A stretch of 64,000 nt of DNA. Source: Seonamhaeicola sp. S2-3. GTDB lineage: Bacteria; Bacteroidota; Bacteroidia; Flavobacteriales; Flavobacteriaceae. Position numbers and translations under genes: made by a program. Within the stretch, counting starts at the first letter, position 1. Each line of letters begins with the position of its first letter. The notes beneath the pieces are model-generated. The model was not told the DNA's origin, made no database searches, and saw only the letters and a program-made list of their open reading frames with translations. Shown in pieces: positions 19,559-29,566 of the stretch. Where the stretch lies: positions 1,747,001-1,811,000 of the forward strand of contig NZ_CP019389.1 of NCBI RefSeq assembly GCF_001971785.1, in the 5' to 3' direction.

Positions 19559-20512
19559 TTAATATCTTCTACCATGCTTAGCAGCAATTACACTAATAGC
19601 TACAATTTGAAACGCATGAAACATCATGATAGGTAATAAAATAATACCTAAAAATGATGCATTTTGAAACAGTATTTTAGAAAATACAGTACCGTGTACT
19701 AAAGATTTTTTGGTACCGCAAAACTGAGCTGTAATACGGTCTTCAATAGAAAAGTTTAATTTTTTTGCAATAAAGCCAATAAAGAAAAACACAATCCAAA
19801 ATATTAGTATTGCAATAGCTAAAACCACCAATAATTTTAAACCGCTTAAGTTGTTAAATATACCATCTAAAAACGATTTTGAAAAGCTTTTATAGATAAT
19901 CAATAAAATCACGCTTTTATCAAATAGCGTAATTTTTTTACTGTGTTTTAATGCAAAATCTCCTAAAAAGCGTCTTAATAATAAACCTAAAATTACAGGT
20001 GCTAAAATTTCTAAGAGTAATTTTTGATAGATGTTTATTAAGTTATAATCGGTTTCGGTAGATGTTATAAAAAAGCCAATCCATAATGGTGTAAGCATCA
20101 CACCAATTAATCCAGAAATACTAGCATTAAAAATGGCAGCAGGAATATTACCTTTAGCAATAGAAACCATCACTACTGATGATGATACAGTTGAAGGTAA
20201 AGCTGCTAAAAACATAAAAGCCAACCATAATGTTTTAGTGTCTTCTGTTATAAATGGATAATAAGCAAGTACGATTAAAGGGAAAATAATAAAAGTTGTA
20301 GCTTGAATTAATACGTGTAACTTCCAGTTTTTTAAGCCAGTTTTGATTTGTTGTGGACTTAATTTAAGTCCGTAAAAAAAGAAAATAAAAGAAATGCCAA
20401 TGCTACTTAAGGTATTTAAAATCTGTGCACTTTCACCTTTACCTAAATCTGGATAAATGTATGCGGCTATAACTATAATTATAATAGCAATTACAAACTT
20501 ATCTATCTTCAA
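19559..20512 (-). CDS. Bile acid:sodium symporter-like membrane protein (SBF_like)
   Basis: 317 aa, about ten membrane helices. Motifs FFFYGLKLSPQQIKTGLKNW near residue 45 and ALPSTVSSSVVMVSIAKGN match the YfeH/SBF_like branch, which probably moves organic anions with sodium. The start is TTG (20512-20510): an in-frame stop is two codons upstream and MKIDKFV is the usual family start. It follows polA by 21 bp, so the two are probably cotranscribed. Confidence 0.8.
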   Translation of the reverse strand: MKIDKFVIAIIIIVIAAYIYPDLGKGESAQILNTLSSIGISFIFFFYGLKLSPQQIKTGLKNWKLHVLIQATTFIIFPLIVLAYYPFITEDTKTLWLAFMFLAALPSTVSSSVVMVSIAKGNIPAAIFNASISGLIGVMLTPLWIGFFITSTETDYNLINIYQKLLLEILAPVILGLLLRRFLGDFALKHSKKITLFDKSVILLIIYKSFSKSFLDGIFNNLSGLKLLVVLAIAILIFWIVFFFIGFIAKKLNFSIEDRITAQFCGTKKSLVHGTVFSKILFQNASFLGIILLPIMMFHAFQIVAISVIAAKHGRRY

Positions 20513-20533
20513 AACTTATAAAAGAATTTATGT

Positions 20534-23377
20534 TTAATGCGCTTCTAGCCAGTTTTCACCAGTATCTAAATCAACATCTAAAGGCACTTCTAGTTTATAG
20601 GCATTTTCCATTTCGGTTTTTACTAAGGTTTTAATGCTTTCTAGTTCAGGTTTGTAAACATCAAATACCAATTCATCATGTACTTGTAAGAGCATTTTGG
20701 TTTTAAAATTGCCTTCATTTAGTTTTTTATGAATATTAATCATAGCAATTTTAATAATGTCTGCAGCACTACCTTGTATAGGAGCGTTAACGGCATTTCT
20801 TTCGGCAGCACCACGTACTACAGCATTTCTAGAATTAATATCTTTTAAATAACGGCGGCGCCCTAACACGGTTTGTACATAGCCATTGTCTCTAGCAAAT
20901 GCCACTTGGTCACTAATAAAACCTCTAAGTTTTGGGTAGGTTTCGTAGTAGGTGTCTATTAGTTCTTTAGATTCGCTACGTGTTAAATTGGTTTGATTGC
21001 TTAATCCAAAGGCAGACACCCCATAAATAATTCCAAAGTTTACCGTTTTTGCATTACTACGTTGCTCTCGGGTTACCTCATTTAAAGGTACATTAAATAC
21101 TTTTGAAGCGGTAGAGGCATGAATGTCTTCACCATTCTTAAAGGCTTCAATCATATTTTCTTCTTTACTTAAAGCAGCAATTACGCGCAATTCTATTTGG
21201 GAATAATCGGCAGCTAAAAGTGTGTAGTCTTCGCTTCGCGGAATAAAGGCTTTTCTAACCTGTCTTCCTCTTTCGGTTCTAATCGGAATATTTTGAAGGT
21301 TAGGGTTATTACTGCTTAATCGTCCCGTAGCAGCTACGGTTTGCATATAATCGGTATGTACGCGTCCTGTGCTTTCTTCAACCTGATTTGGAAGCGCATC
21401 CACATAGGTGCTTTTTAGTTTTGAAAGTCCTCTAAATTCTAAAATATTCTTAATAATGTCATGGTCTTTTGCTAAATAACTCAATACATCTTCAGAGGTT
21501 GAATATTGGCCAGTTTTGGTTTTTTTAGGTTTATCTACAAGCTTCAACTTTTCAAATAGAATAATGCCCATTTGTTTTGGTGAGGCAATATTGAACTCTT
21601 CGCCAGCGGCATCGTAAATTTTTTGCTCTAACAATTTTATGTCGTTATCTAAGGCTTCAGCTAGTGAATTTAAAAAAGCTTTATCTAAGTTAATACCTTC
21701 TAATTCCATATCGGCTAATACACGAAGTAATGGAATTTCTATCTCATCAAATAGTTTTTGGGTATTGGCTTCACCTAATTCATTTTGAAAATGCTCTTTT
21801 AGTTGCAAGGTAATATCGGCATCTTCAACGGCATATTCGGTTTGTTTTTCTACAGGAACTTCGCGCATTGATAACTGATTCTTACCTTTTTTTCCAATAA
21901 GCGACACAATGGAAATAGGCGTATAGTTTAAATAGGTTTCGGCAAGTACATCCATGTTATGACGCATGTCTGGATTAATGAGGTAATGCGCCAACATAGT
22001 GTCAAATAGTTTGCCTTTTACATTTACATTATATTTTGCTAATACTTTGATGTCATATTTTAAATTCTGACCAATTTTTTCAATGGTTTCACTTTCAAAA
22101 AACGGACGGAGATCTTCAATTAATTCTTGAGCTTCGGTTTTGTTTTCTGGAAATGGTATGTAATAGCCCTTACCAATTTCCCAAGAGAATGCAATGCCTA
22201 CTAATTCGGCAGTTATAGGGTTTATGTCTGTAGTTTCAGTATCAAAACAAACGCTAGTTTGTTGCATTAGCTTTTCAAGAAATAACTTTTTAGCTAAGGG
22301 TGTATTTATAAACTGATATAAATGCGAGGTGTTTTCAGCGGTATTTCTTGTGTGGGTTGCGGTGGTTTCATTGGCTTTTGTTTCGGGATTGCCAAATAAT
22401 GAAAACTGACCAGCACCAGCAGATGGTTTTGGTTTTACAGGTATTTTATCTTCTTTTGAAGATGTTTGATTGCTAACATTAGTGGTAGCATCTCCATCGG
22501 CAAAGGTTTTTAAGAAATTTTCGGTTAGTCTTCTAAATTCTAATTCTTGAAAAATAGATTTAACTTTTTCAACATCAGGATGATCTAATTCAAAATCTTT
22601 GGCGTTAAAAGTTACGGGTACATCTAGCATAATGGTGGCTAGTTTTTTTGATAGCATTCCTAATTCGCCATTAGCTTCTACTTTCTCCTTCATTTTACCT
22701 TTTAGCTGGTCTGTATTGGCCAGCAAGCCTTCCATAGAACCAAATTGGTTAATGAATTTTTTGGCTGTTTTTTCGCCAACACCAGGGAGACCGGGAATAT
22801 TGTCACTAGAGTCTCCCATCATTCCTAAAAAGTCAATAACCTGCAACGGGTCTTCAACTTCAAATTTTTTCTGAACCTCTGGAATGCCCCAAGTTTCATA
22901 ACCCCCGCCAAATACAGGGCGGTACATAAAAATATTTTCAGATACCAATTGCGCAAAATCTTTATCGGGCGTTACCATAAAGGTTTTATAGCCTTCTTTT
23001 TCGGCTTGTTTAGAAAGGGTTCCTATAACATCATCGGCTTCATAACCTTCTTTCACCATAATGGGTATGTGCATTGCTTTTAAAATGTCTTGAATGTACG
23101 GGATTGCTATTTTTATAGCTTCGGGTGTTTCGTCTCTATTAGCTTTATAGGCTTCAAACATTTCAACTCTATCGGCACTTCCACCTTTATCAAAACAAAC
23201 CGCTAAATGGTCTGGACGTTCACGTTTTATAACATCTAGCAATGAATTCATAAAACCCATAATGGCCGAGGTATCTACACCTTTTGAATTGATTCGTGGA
23301 TTCTTTATAAAAGCATAATAACCACGAAAAATTAAAGCGTAAGCATCTACTAAAAAAAGGCGTTTTTGTTCAGACAT
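20534..23377 (-). CDS. polA: DNA polymerase I
   Basis: 947 aa. An N-terminal 5'-3' exonuclease domain (about 1-290; GYEADDVIGTLSKQAEKEG, GDSSDNIPGLPGVGEKTA) is followed by a proofreading 3'-5' exonuclease with its DxE intact (CFDTETTDINP) and a C-terminal polymerase (motif A AADYSQIELRVIAAL, motif B RSNAKTVNFGIIYG, motif C QVHDELVFDV). All three activities look preserved. It removes RNA primers and fills gaps in replication and repair. Confidence 0.97.
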   Translation of the reverse strand: MSEQKRLFLVDAYALIFRGYYAFIKNPRINSKGVDTSAIMGFMNSLLDVIKRERPDHLAVCFDKGGSADRVEMFEAYKANRDETPEAIKIAIPYIQDILKAMHIPIMVKEGYEADDVIGTLSKQAEKEGYKTFMVTPDKDFAQLVSENIFMYRPVFGGGYETWGIPEVQKKFEVEDPLQVIDFLGMMGDSSDNIPGLPGVGEKTAKKFINQFGSMEGLLANTDQLKGKMKEKVEANGELGMLSKKLATIMLDVPVTFNAKDFELDHPDVEKVKSIFQELEFRRLTENFLKTFADGDATTNVSNQTSSKEDKIPVKPKPSAGAGQFSLFGNPETKANETTATHTRNTAENTSHLYQFINTPLAKKLFLEKLMQQTSVCFDTETTDINPITAELVGIAFSWEIGKGYYIPFPENKTEAQELIEDLRPFFESETIEKIGQNLKYDIKVLAKYNVNVKGKLFDTMLAHYLINPDMRHNMDVLAETYLNYTPISIVSLIGKKGKNQLSMREVPVEKQTEYAVEDADITLQLKEHFQNELGEANTQKLFDEIEIPLLRVLADMELEGINLDKAFLNSLAEALDNDIKLLEQKIYDAAGEEFNIASPKQMGIILFEKLKLVDKPKKTKTGQYSTSEDVLSYLAKDHDIIKNILEFRGLSKLKSTYVDALPNQVEESTGRVHTDYMQTVAATGRLSSNNPNLQNIPIRTERGRQVRKAFIPRSEDYTLLAADYSQIELRVIAALSKEENMIEAFKNGEDIHASTASKVFNVPLNEVTREQRSNAKTVNFGIIYGVSAFGLSNQTNLTRSESKELIDTYYETYPKLRGFISDQVAFARDNGYVQTVLGRRRYLKDINSRNAVVRGAAERNAVNAPIQGSAADIIKIAMINIHKKLNEGNFKTKMLLQVHDELVFDVYKPELESIKTLVKTEMENAYKLEVPLDVDLDTGENWLEAH

Positions 23378-23544
23378 TTTTTAAAATTTGATAAGAAATC
23401 AAATCTACAAAAAGTTATGCGGAAACAGAACTGTAACATAGTTACATTTTTTTCGTCTAAATATAAATCTTAACTATTAGTTAAATATAGTTAGGTTTTT
23501 AAGTTATAATTTGTATTACTACTATCTTTGAATAAAAAATAAAC

Positions 23545-24777
23545 ATGCTTCGCTGGATAATTTTTATACTGCTTTTTGGAATTATTGATGTTTACGCATA
23601 CCAAGCGTTTAAAACAATTTCTAAAAATCAATGGTTAAATATTTTGTATTGGGTGTTATCAATACTAGTGCTTGGTAATTTTGTATTTAGGTTATTTAAT
23701 TTAAATAGAAGCGATTTTGGAACACCTCATGCCTATGCGTTTGGTTTTGTAGTGGCTTTAATGGTGCCTAAAATTATTCTTTTAATGAGCATGTTTGCCG
23801 AAGATATTTTTAGAGTACCACATGCTATTTACAGGTATTTTACCGAAGGAGAGGCTGCTAAAGGTAATTACATGCCTTCTAGACGTGCTTTTATTTCTAA
23901 AGTAGCTTTAGGTTTGGCAGCGGTTCCGTTTGCATCTATTCTTTATGGAATATATAAAGGAAAATACAATTTCAAGGTGTTAAAATATACTTTGCATTTT
24001 GAAGATTTACCCACGGCTTTTGATGGTTATAAGATTACCCAAATAAGTGATATCCATTCTGGAAGCTTTGATAATATGGATAAGGTAAAATATGGAGTTG
24101 ATTTAATAAACGAACAACAAAGTGATTTAATATTATTTACAGGCGATATGGTAAATAATAAAGCAGACGAAATGAAACCTTATGTAGATGTATTTAATAA
24201 ACTTAATGCCAAAGATGGGTTGTATTCAGTATTAGGAAATCATGATTACGGCGATTATGTAAAATGGGAATCAAAAGAAGCGAAGCGTAAAAATTTAGAA
24301 GATTTAAAAGCAATTCAAAAAGAAGTTGGGTTCGATTTATTGTTAAATGAACATAGATTTATTGAGAAGAATGGAGAACGTATAGCTTTGATTGGTGTTG
24401 AAAATTGGGGTGCTGGCGGATTTAAAAAAGCAGGCGATTTAAAACAAGCTTCTGCAGCCGTTGATAAAGATGATTTTAAAATATTAATGAGTCATGACCC
24501 ATCACATTGGGAAAAAGAAGTTATTTACGATGACTATCATTACCACTTAACATTAAGTGGCCATACCCACGGTATGCAGTTTGGTATTGAAATACCTGGT
24601 TGGTTTAAATGGAGTCCAGTAAAATGGCGTTATAAATATTGGGCCGGTATTTATGAAGAGCTTGGGCAGTTTATTAATGTTAACCGTGGATTTGGTTATT
24701 TAGCTTTTCCAGGACGTGTTGGTATTTGGCCAGAAATAACAGTAATAGAACTTAAAAAAGGCACAAAAACAGCATAA
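23545..24777 (+). CDS. Membrane-anchored metallophosphoesterase (YaeI-like)
   Basis: 410 aa. Three or four N-terminal helices (about 1-135), then a calcineurin-like phosphoesterase domain with the metal-binding blocks ISDIHSG, FTGDMVNN, LGNHDY, MSHDP and SGHTHGMQFG. The order and spacing match the YaeI/UshA-like envelope branch that can hydrolyse UDP-diacylglucosamine-type lipids; the true substrate is unknown. A -7-like box TATCTTTG lies 15 bp upstream of the ATG. Confidence 0.88.
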   Translation: MLRWIIFILLFGIIDVYAYQAFKTISKNQWLNILYWVLSILVLGNFVFRLFNLNRSDFGTPHAYAFGFVVALMVPKIILLMSMFAEDIFRVPHAIYRYFTEGEAAKGNYMPSRRAFISKVALGLAAVPFASILYGIYKGKYNFKVLKYTLHFEDLPTAFDGYKITQISDIHSGSFDNMDKVKYGVDLINEQQSDLILFTGDMVNNKADEMKPYVDVFNKLNAKDGLYSVLGNHDYGDYVKWESKEAKRKNLEDLKAIQKEVGFDLLLNEHRFIEKNGERIALIGVENWGAGGFKKAGDLKQASAAVDKDDFKILMSHDPSHWEKEVIYDDYHYHLTLSGHTHGMQFGIEIPGWFKWSPVKWRYKYWAGIYEELGQFINVNRGFGYLAFPGRVGIWPEITVIELKKGTKTA

Positions 24778-24928
24778 GCAGTTTAAAATTGTGTTGTTTC
24801 CGTGTTTTTTTAATAAATTAGTCATGAAGATAACCACTATTTTGTAGTTGATTTTTAAGTAATTAACTAAATAAGAAAAAAATATGTAGGTTTGTAATAC
24901 AGCATGATGCCAATTAATACTAAATAGT

Positions 24929-25225
24929 ATGTCGAAATTTGGGGAACTTATAGATGTAGAAATTCCAGTTTTATTAGAATTTTATACCAGTTGGAATGAT
25001 CAATCTGCTGATATGCATCTTGTTTTAAGAGATGTAGCTGCTGCACTTGGAGATAAAGCTAAAGTGATTAAAATTGATGTTGATAAAAATGAAGAATTAG
25101 CCGAAGCTTTAAGAGTAAAAACACTTCCTACATTAATTATTTATAAAGATGGCGAAATGAAATGGCGACAAAGTGGCGATTTAGATGCTACCACTTTAAT
25201 AAATATTATTCAGGAATATGTTTAA
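24929..25225 (+). CDS. Thioredoxin-fold protein lacking both active-site cysteines
   Basis: 98 aa, the length of a single thioredoxin domain. The fold is clear: LLEFYTSW, KVIKIDVDKNEELAEALRVK, the cis-proline loop TLPT, and LIIYKDGEM. Where WCGPC is expected the sequence reads WNDQS, and there is no cysteine anywhere in the protein. It cannot do dithiol exchange; a binding or chaperone role is likely. It overlaps the convergent deacetylase gene by 4 bp. Confidence 0.85.
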   Translation: MSKFGELIDVEIPVLLEFYTSWNDQSADMHLVLRDVAAALGDKAKVIKIDVDKNEELAEALRVKTLPTLIIYKDGEMKWRQSGDLDATTLINIIQEYV

Positions 25226-25875
25226 GATATAGCCTTAAACGTATAATCTAGTTTGCTAAAATAATCTAAAACTTTTGGGAGCGCATACATCATGTTTTTT
25301 GATGCTTTTACACTGTCGTGAAATACAACAATACTTCCAGATTTTGCTTTAGAAATTACGTTGTTAAAGCAAGTTTCTTCACTAACGTTTTTATCCCAGT
25401 CAAAAGATAAAACATCCCACATTATAATTTTATAACCTAACGCTGTTAGTTGTTTTCCTTGTTTTAGTTTAATTTTTCCGTAAGGAGGTCTAAAAAGCTG
25501 TATTGCTGTAGGTTTAGTGTTTTTAGCTTGGAATTTAGAAAGCTGTTTTTTGCAATCTTCAATGTTTTTTAAATAGACGTTAGTTTTTGTGTTCCAACCT
25601 TTCATATGGTTTTGAGTGTGGTTCCCAACGCTATGTCCCTGGTTTATTATGTTTTTAAAAATATTAGGGTGGTTTTTTATATTTTTCCCAATACAGAAAA
25701 AAGTGGCTTTAGCGTTATATTCACTTAAGGTTTTTAAAACCCAATTTGTTATTTCTGGGGTTGGACCGTCATCAAAAGTTAAATATATTGTTTTATTTGA
25801 TGAAGGGATGTCCCAAATGTAATTTGGGAACATCCTTTTTGCTATAACTGGTGTTTTTATTGGGGTTAAGGACAT
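25222..25875 (-). CDS. Polysaccharide deacetylase (NodB domain, CE4)
   Basis: 217 aa. NodB motifs in order: TFDDGP (general base Asp and metal Asp), SVGNHTQNH (metal His pair), FRPPYG, MWDVLSFDW and VVFHDS. No signal peptide is visible. CE4 enzymes remove acetyl groups from peptidoglycan or other N-acetylglucosamine polymers. It lies 6 bp after the DUF2723 gene on the same strand, so the two are cotranscribed, which suggests a surface glycan context. Confidence 0.9.
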   Translation of the reverse strand: MSLTPIKTPVIAKRMFPNYIWDIPSSNKTIYLTFDDGPTPEITNWVLKTLSEYNAKATFFCIGKNIKNHPNIFKNIINQGHSVGNHTQNHMKGWNTKTNVYLKNIEDCKKQLSKFQAKNTKPTAIQLFRPPYGKIKLKQGKQLTALGYKIIMWDVLSFDWDKNVSEETCFNNVISKAKSGSIVVFHDSVKASKNMMYALPKVLDYFSKLDYTFKAIS

Positions 25876-25881
25876 GCCTTA

Positions 25882-28800
25882 TTAATTGCTTTCTGTAATA
25901 CTATCGGGTGTGGTGGGTATGTCTTTATCTATAGGTTGTTCTTCAGGTTCATCATCACCATAAAATAATTTAAACATCCTTAAATAATCATTGAAAATAT
26001 CGCCTTCGGTTTCAGCAAATTCAACATCATATTTAATTAAAACATCAATTAGTGCTTTGTAGCGCTCAATATCTGTAAAAATATCTTCAAACAGTTGTTT
26101 TTGGCTTTCTGGTTTTAAACTGCTGTAGTATTTTAAATTTTCTTGATATTTCTGTGCTACATCTTTGTACAGTTGTTGGGCTTTTTCTTTGTTTCCAACT
26201 TCGTAATAAGCGCTAATGTAAGGTTCTAAAAGAGTATAGTACCCATAGTAATCAACGGGCATATTGGTCATGGCAATATTTGCTATTTCCTCTGCCTTGT
26301 CTAATTTGTTTTCGTTTATTAATTGTTCAATTAATCTGGCTAAATTACCTCTGTAAGTAATTGAGTTTTTTCTAGTTTCAGGATCGTGGTATATGTCTGC
26401 ACCACTATTACCCCAATACCAATTTTTAACTTGTTCATACATAATATCGGTATCAACTCTACCCATATCAAAAGGATTTGCTTTATTAACAGGTGTTTTA
26501 ATGGGCACTAGTTTGTAGCACATGCCGTCAAGTTGTAGGTAGTCTTTCATCCATATGTAATCATCATCGCCAAAGCTACCGCCTGTAAAATAAATAGGGC
26601 GTTTCCATTCATTATTAGCAACAATATCTAGCATTAATAAACGGTTTTTATATAGTGCTCCTTCTTTTACATGTATATCAATGTATGGTACAATTTTATC
26701 GGCATCTTCTTCTTTTACAATACCATATTTTAATGCATTCTCTTTGTTTACAGGAAGTCTTAAATACTCTGTTGGTAAATATCTTGCATTAAGTTCTCTT
26801 GAAGGATATGCATTAACATCGGCATCTGTAAATTGTTGTAAATAGAATTTAAACCTAGTTTTAGGGTTATCGCTTGTAATAAAGTTTAAAGCTTCTTTAA
26901 TTTCAATAGTGTCTTTTGCAATAGGTGCTATTCTTACATAATCATTAGTGCCATATTTATAATCATCATGGGTTAATTGTGATGGTATAGGGTCACTTTC
27001 ATAAGCTTTACGTTTCATTTGGTCTATGTACCAATCAGTTTGAAATAAACTGGTGTTTACAATACGTACATCGGTCCTATAACCTTCAATTTCTTGAGCA
27101 TACCAAAGCGCAAAGGTGTCATTATCGCCAATGGTAAAAAGTATGGCATTTTCTGCACAAGAGTCTAAGTATTTTCTAGCCATAGCTTGTGCTGTGTATT
27201 TTCCAGAGCGGTCATGGTCATCCCAATTATTGGCTGCTAAAATGCCTGGAACTAATATTAAGCAAACAATAGTAATAACTGGTGCCGCTAGCTTTTTGGG
27301 GACATATTTTTTTAGTGCGTCATAAATGGCATAAACCCCAAAACCAATCCATAGTGCAAAAACGTAGAAAGAACCTACTACCGAATAGTCACGCTCTCTA
27401 GGTTCAAAAGGGCGTACGTTTGTGTATACCTGAATGGCAAGTCCTGTAAATAGGAAAAACACTAACATAACCCAAAACAGTTTCTTGTCTTTATTAAATA
27501 AAAAGAAGAAACCAATTAGTCCTAAGATAAGTGGTAACAAATAATAGGTGTTTCTAGCTTTGTTGTTTTTAACATCGCTGGGTAAGTTGTCTTGAGAGTA
27601 ACCTAAATGCATTTCGTCAAGGAATTTAATACCGCTAATCCAATTACCATGATTGTCATATCTTCCTTGAATATCATCTTGTCTACCTGCAAAATTCCAC
27701 ATAAAATAACGCCAATACATGTAGCCTAATTGGTATTCAAACATATAAGCAAGATTGGCACCTAAAGAAGGTTTTTCTATATCAAAATAAGAAGGACCAT
27801 ATTGTTTTAAAAATCTGTGGTAGTCTTCATAATCTACATTTCCTTCGTAGACATCTTTTTTAAAGTTATTAACCAAAGAACGCAACTCATTTTGCATTTG
27901 ATATTCTGGTTTTAGCTTAAAATCTAAAAAACCACTAAACATCATGTAATTTTCGGCATGTTCACCACTCCACATACGTGGTAAAATAGAAGCGTGTTTA
28001 GAGTTGTAGTTTTGCCTTGCGTTTTTATAATCGTTTACAATAATATATTTGCCTTTGTCTTCATCTTTTTCATATTTAGGCTTGTCATCTTTATATGGAT
28101 TGTTTTCATCTAAAGCAGCATATTGATCTGTAAACTGAGGCCCATAAAATAAATGTGTTTCTGGGTATTGTTCTAAATTATAATACGCTAAAAGTTCTCT
28201 AGCACTAGAAGGGTTATTTTCATTAATAACTACATTGGCATTAGCTCTAATGGGTAGCATTAACCAAGTGGAAAACCCTATAATAATGAATGTTAAACAC
28301 AAGATACCGGTGTTTAAATGTGTGTAGTTTTTCTTTCGGGTGTATTTAAGTGCATAAAAGATAATGGCCACTAGCATAATTCCGGCAATAATAGAGCCCG
28401 AGTTAAAAGGTAATCCAATAGAATTTACAAAAAATATTTCTGATGCACTAAATATTTTAAGAATGTTAGGAGCTAATAGTTTAAATACAAATAATAAAAC
28501 CGCCACCGAAACAATATTAGCAATGATAAAGTTTTTAACAGTAATGGTTTTATAGTTTTTAAAGTAGTAAATAAGCCCAATGGCGGGTATGGTTAAAAGT
28601 CCCATAAAGTGAACACCAAAAGAGAGCCCAATAATAAAGGCAATTAAAATAAGCCAACGGTTGCCACGTGGTTTATCCATGTCCTGCTCCCAACGTAACC
28701 CTAACCAAAATAGAATAGACATAATTAAGGTTGCCATGGCATAAACTTCGGTTTCAACAGCGTTAAACCAAAATGAATCTGTAAAGGTAAATGCTAAACT

Positions 28801-29184
28801 ACCAACCAAACCGCTGCCAAGAATGGCTAGTGCTTTTGGTTGGTTATCTTTACTACTACCAACAATTTTTTTAAGTAATAAGGTGATTGTCCAGAACATA
28901 AAAAGAATAGTGAATGCACTGGCTACAGCACTCATCATGTTCATCATCCAACCAATAAGCTCATTGTTACCAAAAGTAAACATTGAGAAAAATGCACCAA
29001 GCATTTGAAATAATGGCGCTCCAGGTGGATGCCCAACTTGTAATTTAGAAGAGGTTAATATATATTCTCCTGCATCCCAAAAACTAACTGTGGGCTCAAC
29101 TGTTAAACTATACGTTATAAGTGCAACTAAAAAAGAGAACCACCCTAACAGCGTATTCCATTTTTTAAAGTTATTATTAGACAT
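25882..29184 (-). CDS. DUF2723 membrane glycosyltransferase-like protein
   Basis: 1100 aa. The N-terminal half has about a dozen membrane helices, with the signature region SFWDAGEYILTSSKLQVGHP at residues 30-50 (DxGE-like acidic pair as in GT-C enzymes). A soluble region of about 400 residues follows, ending in TPR-like helices (about 960-1070) and an acidic tail. DUF2723 proteins are related to protein O-mannosyltransferases and in Bacteroidota have been linked to protein O-glycosylation. The next gene downstream is a NodB deacetylase. Confidence 0.88.
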   Translation of the reverse strand: MSNNNFKKWNTLLGWFSFLVALITYSLTVEPTVSFWDAGEYILTSSKLQVGHPPGAPLFQMLGAFFSMFTFGNNELIGWMMNMMSAVASAFTILFMFWTITLLLKKIVGSSKDNQPKALAILGSGLVGSLAFTFTDSFWFNAVETEVYAMATLIMSILFWLGLRWEQDMDKPRGNRWLILIAFIIGLSFGVHFMGLLTIPAIGLIYYFKNYKTITVKNFIIANIVSVAVLLFVFKLLAPNILKIFSASEIFFVNSIGLPFNSGSIIAGIMLVAIIFYALKYTRKKNYTHLNTGILCLTFIIIGFSTWLMLPIRANANVVINENNPSSARELLAYYNLEQYPETHLFYGPQFTDQYAALDENNPYKDDKPKYEKDEDKGKYIIVNDYKNARQNYNSKHASILPRMWSGEHAENYMMFSGFLDFKLKPEYQMQNELRSLVNNFKKDVYEGNVDYEDYHRFLKQYGPSYFDIEKPSLGANLAYMFEYQLGYMYWRYFMWNFAGRQDDIQGRYDNHGNWISGIKFLDEMHLGYSQDNLPSDVKNNKARNTYYLLPLILGLIGFFFLFNKDKKLFWVMLVFFLFTGLAIQVYTNVRPFEPRERDYSVVGSFYVFALWIGFGVYAIYDALKKYVPKKLAAPVITIVCLILVPGILAANNWDDHDRSGKYTAQAMARKYLDSCAENAILFTIGDNDTFALWYAQEIEGYRTDVRIVNTSLFQTDWYIDQMKRKAYESDPIPSQLTHDDYKYGTNDYVRIAPIAKDTIEIKEALNFITSDNPKTRFKFYLQQFTDADVNAYPSRELNARYLPTEYLRLPVNKENALKYGIVKEEDADKIVPYIDIHVKEGALYKNRLLMLDIVANNEWKRPIYFTGGSFGDDDYIWMKDYLQLDGMCYKLVPIKTPVNKANPFDMGRVDTDIMYEQVKNWYWGNSGADIYHDPETRKNSITYRGNLARLIEQLINENKLDKAEEIANIAMTNMPVDYYGYYTLLEPYISAYYEVGNKEKAQQLYKDVAQKYQENLKYYSSLKPESQKQLFEDIFTDIERYKALIDVLIKYDVEFAETEGDIFNDYLRMFKLFYGDDEPEEQPIDKDIPTTPDSITESN

Positions 29185-29289
29185 AAAATAGATTGTTTAT
29201 TTGCTGTGGCGAATTTAGTAATAAATACGTTATATCAAGATTTTTTAAGTAAACGTTAAGGATTTAGAATTATTTTTTTCAAAAAATGT

Positions 29290-29319
29290 TTGTGCAGAAA
29301 AAACTTTGTATTAAATTTG
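29290..29319 (+). promoter_or_regulatory. Promoter of tRNA-Gln
   Basis: TTG (29290-29292), 19 bp, TAAATTTG (29312-29319): a full match to the Bacteroidota consensus, 17 bp before the tRNA. Confidence 0.75.
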
Positions 29320-29336
29320 CACCCTCAATTACACAA

Positions 29337-29409
29337 TGGCCTATGGTGTAACTGGCAACACGTCTGGTTTTGGTCCAGAAGAGTCTAGGTTCGAGCCCTA
29401 GTAGGCCAA
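29337..29409 (+). tRNA. tRNA-Gln (anticodon UUG)
   Basis: Folded by hand: acceptor TGGCCTA/TAGGCCA (7 bp), D stem GTGT/ACAC, anticodon stem TCTGG/CCAGA with loop TTTTGGT (anticodon TTG), T stem CTAGG/CCTAG with loop TTCGAGC, discriminator A. CCA is not encoded. A strong promoter precedes it and a terminator follows. The accessory region begins just downstream. Confidence 0.95.
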
Positions 29410-29421
29410 CAAGTAATTTAT

Positions 29422-29454
29422 AAGTCCTTGCAGTAAAATGTAAGGACTTTTTTT
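29422..29454 (+). terminator. Terminator of tRNA-Gln
   Basis: AAGTCCTT, a 12-nt loop, AAGGACTT, then a run of seven T. Confidence 0.85.
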
Positions 29455-29482
29455 ATGGGTTTATATTTTGGTAAGAAGTGGA

Positions 29483-29551
29483 ACCGCCTTTAAAAAAGGT
29501 TTCTAATTATAATTTTAGGATACATTATGGGCTTGTGCAACGGTTACCGTT
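29483..29551 (-). repeat. 69-bp boundary repeat, copy 1
   Basis: Matches 30996-31064 at 63 of 69 positions with no gaps, in the same orientation. Read on the minus strand it follows the stop of the EreA/ChaN-like gene and contains the 7-bp stem CAACGGT/ACCGTTG, CCGTTGCACAAGCCC and, at its far end, a second short hairpin. It is a shared 3' element of two adjacent genes. Confidence 0.85.
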
Positions 29552-29566
29552 GTTGTACGCAGTGTT

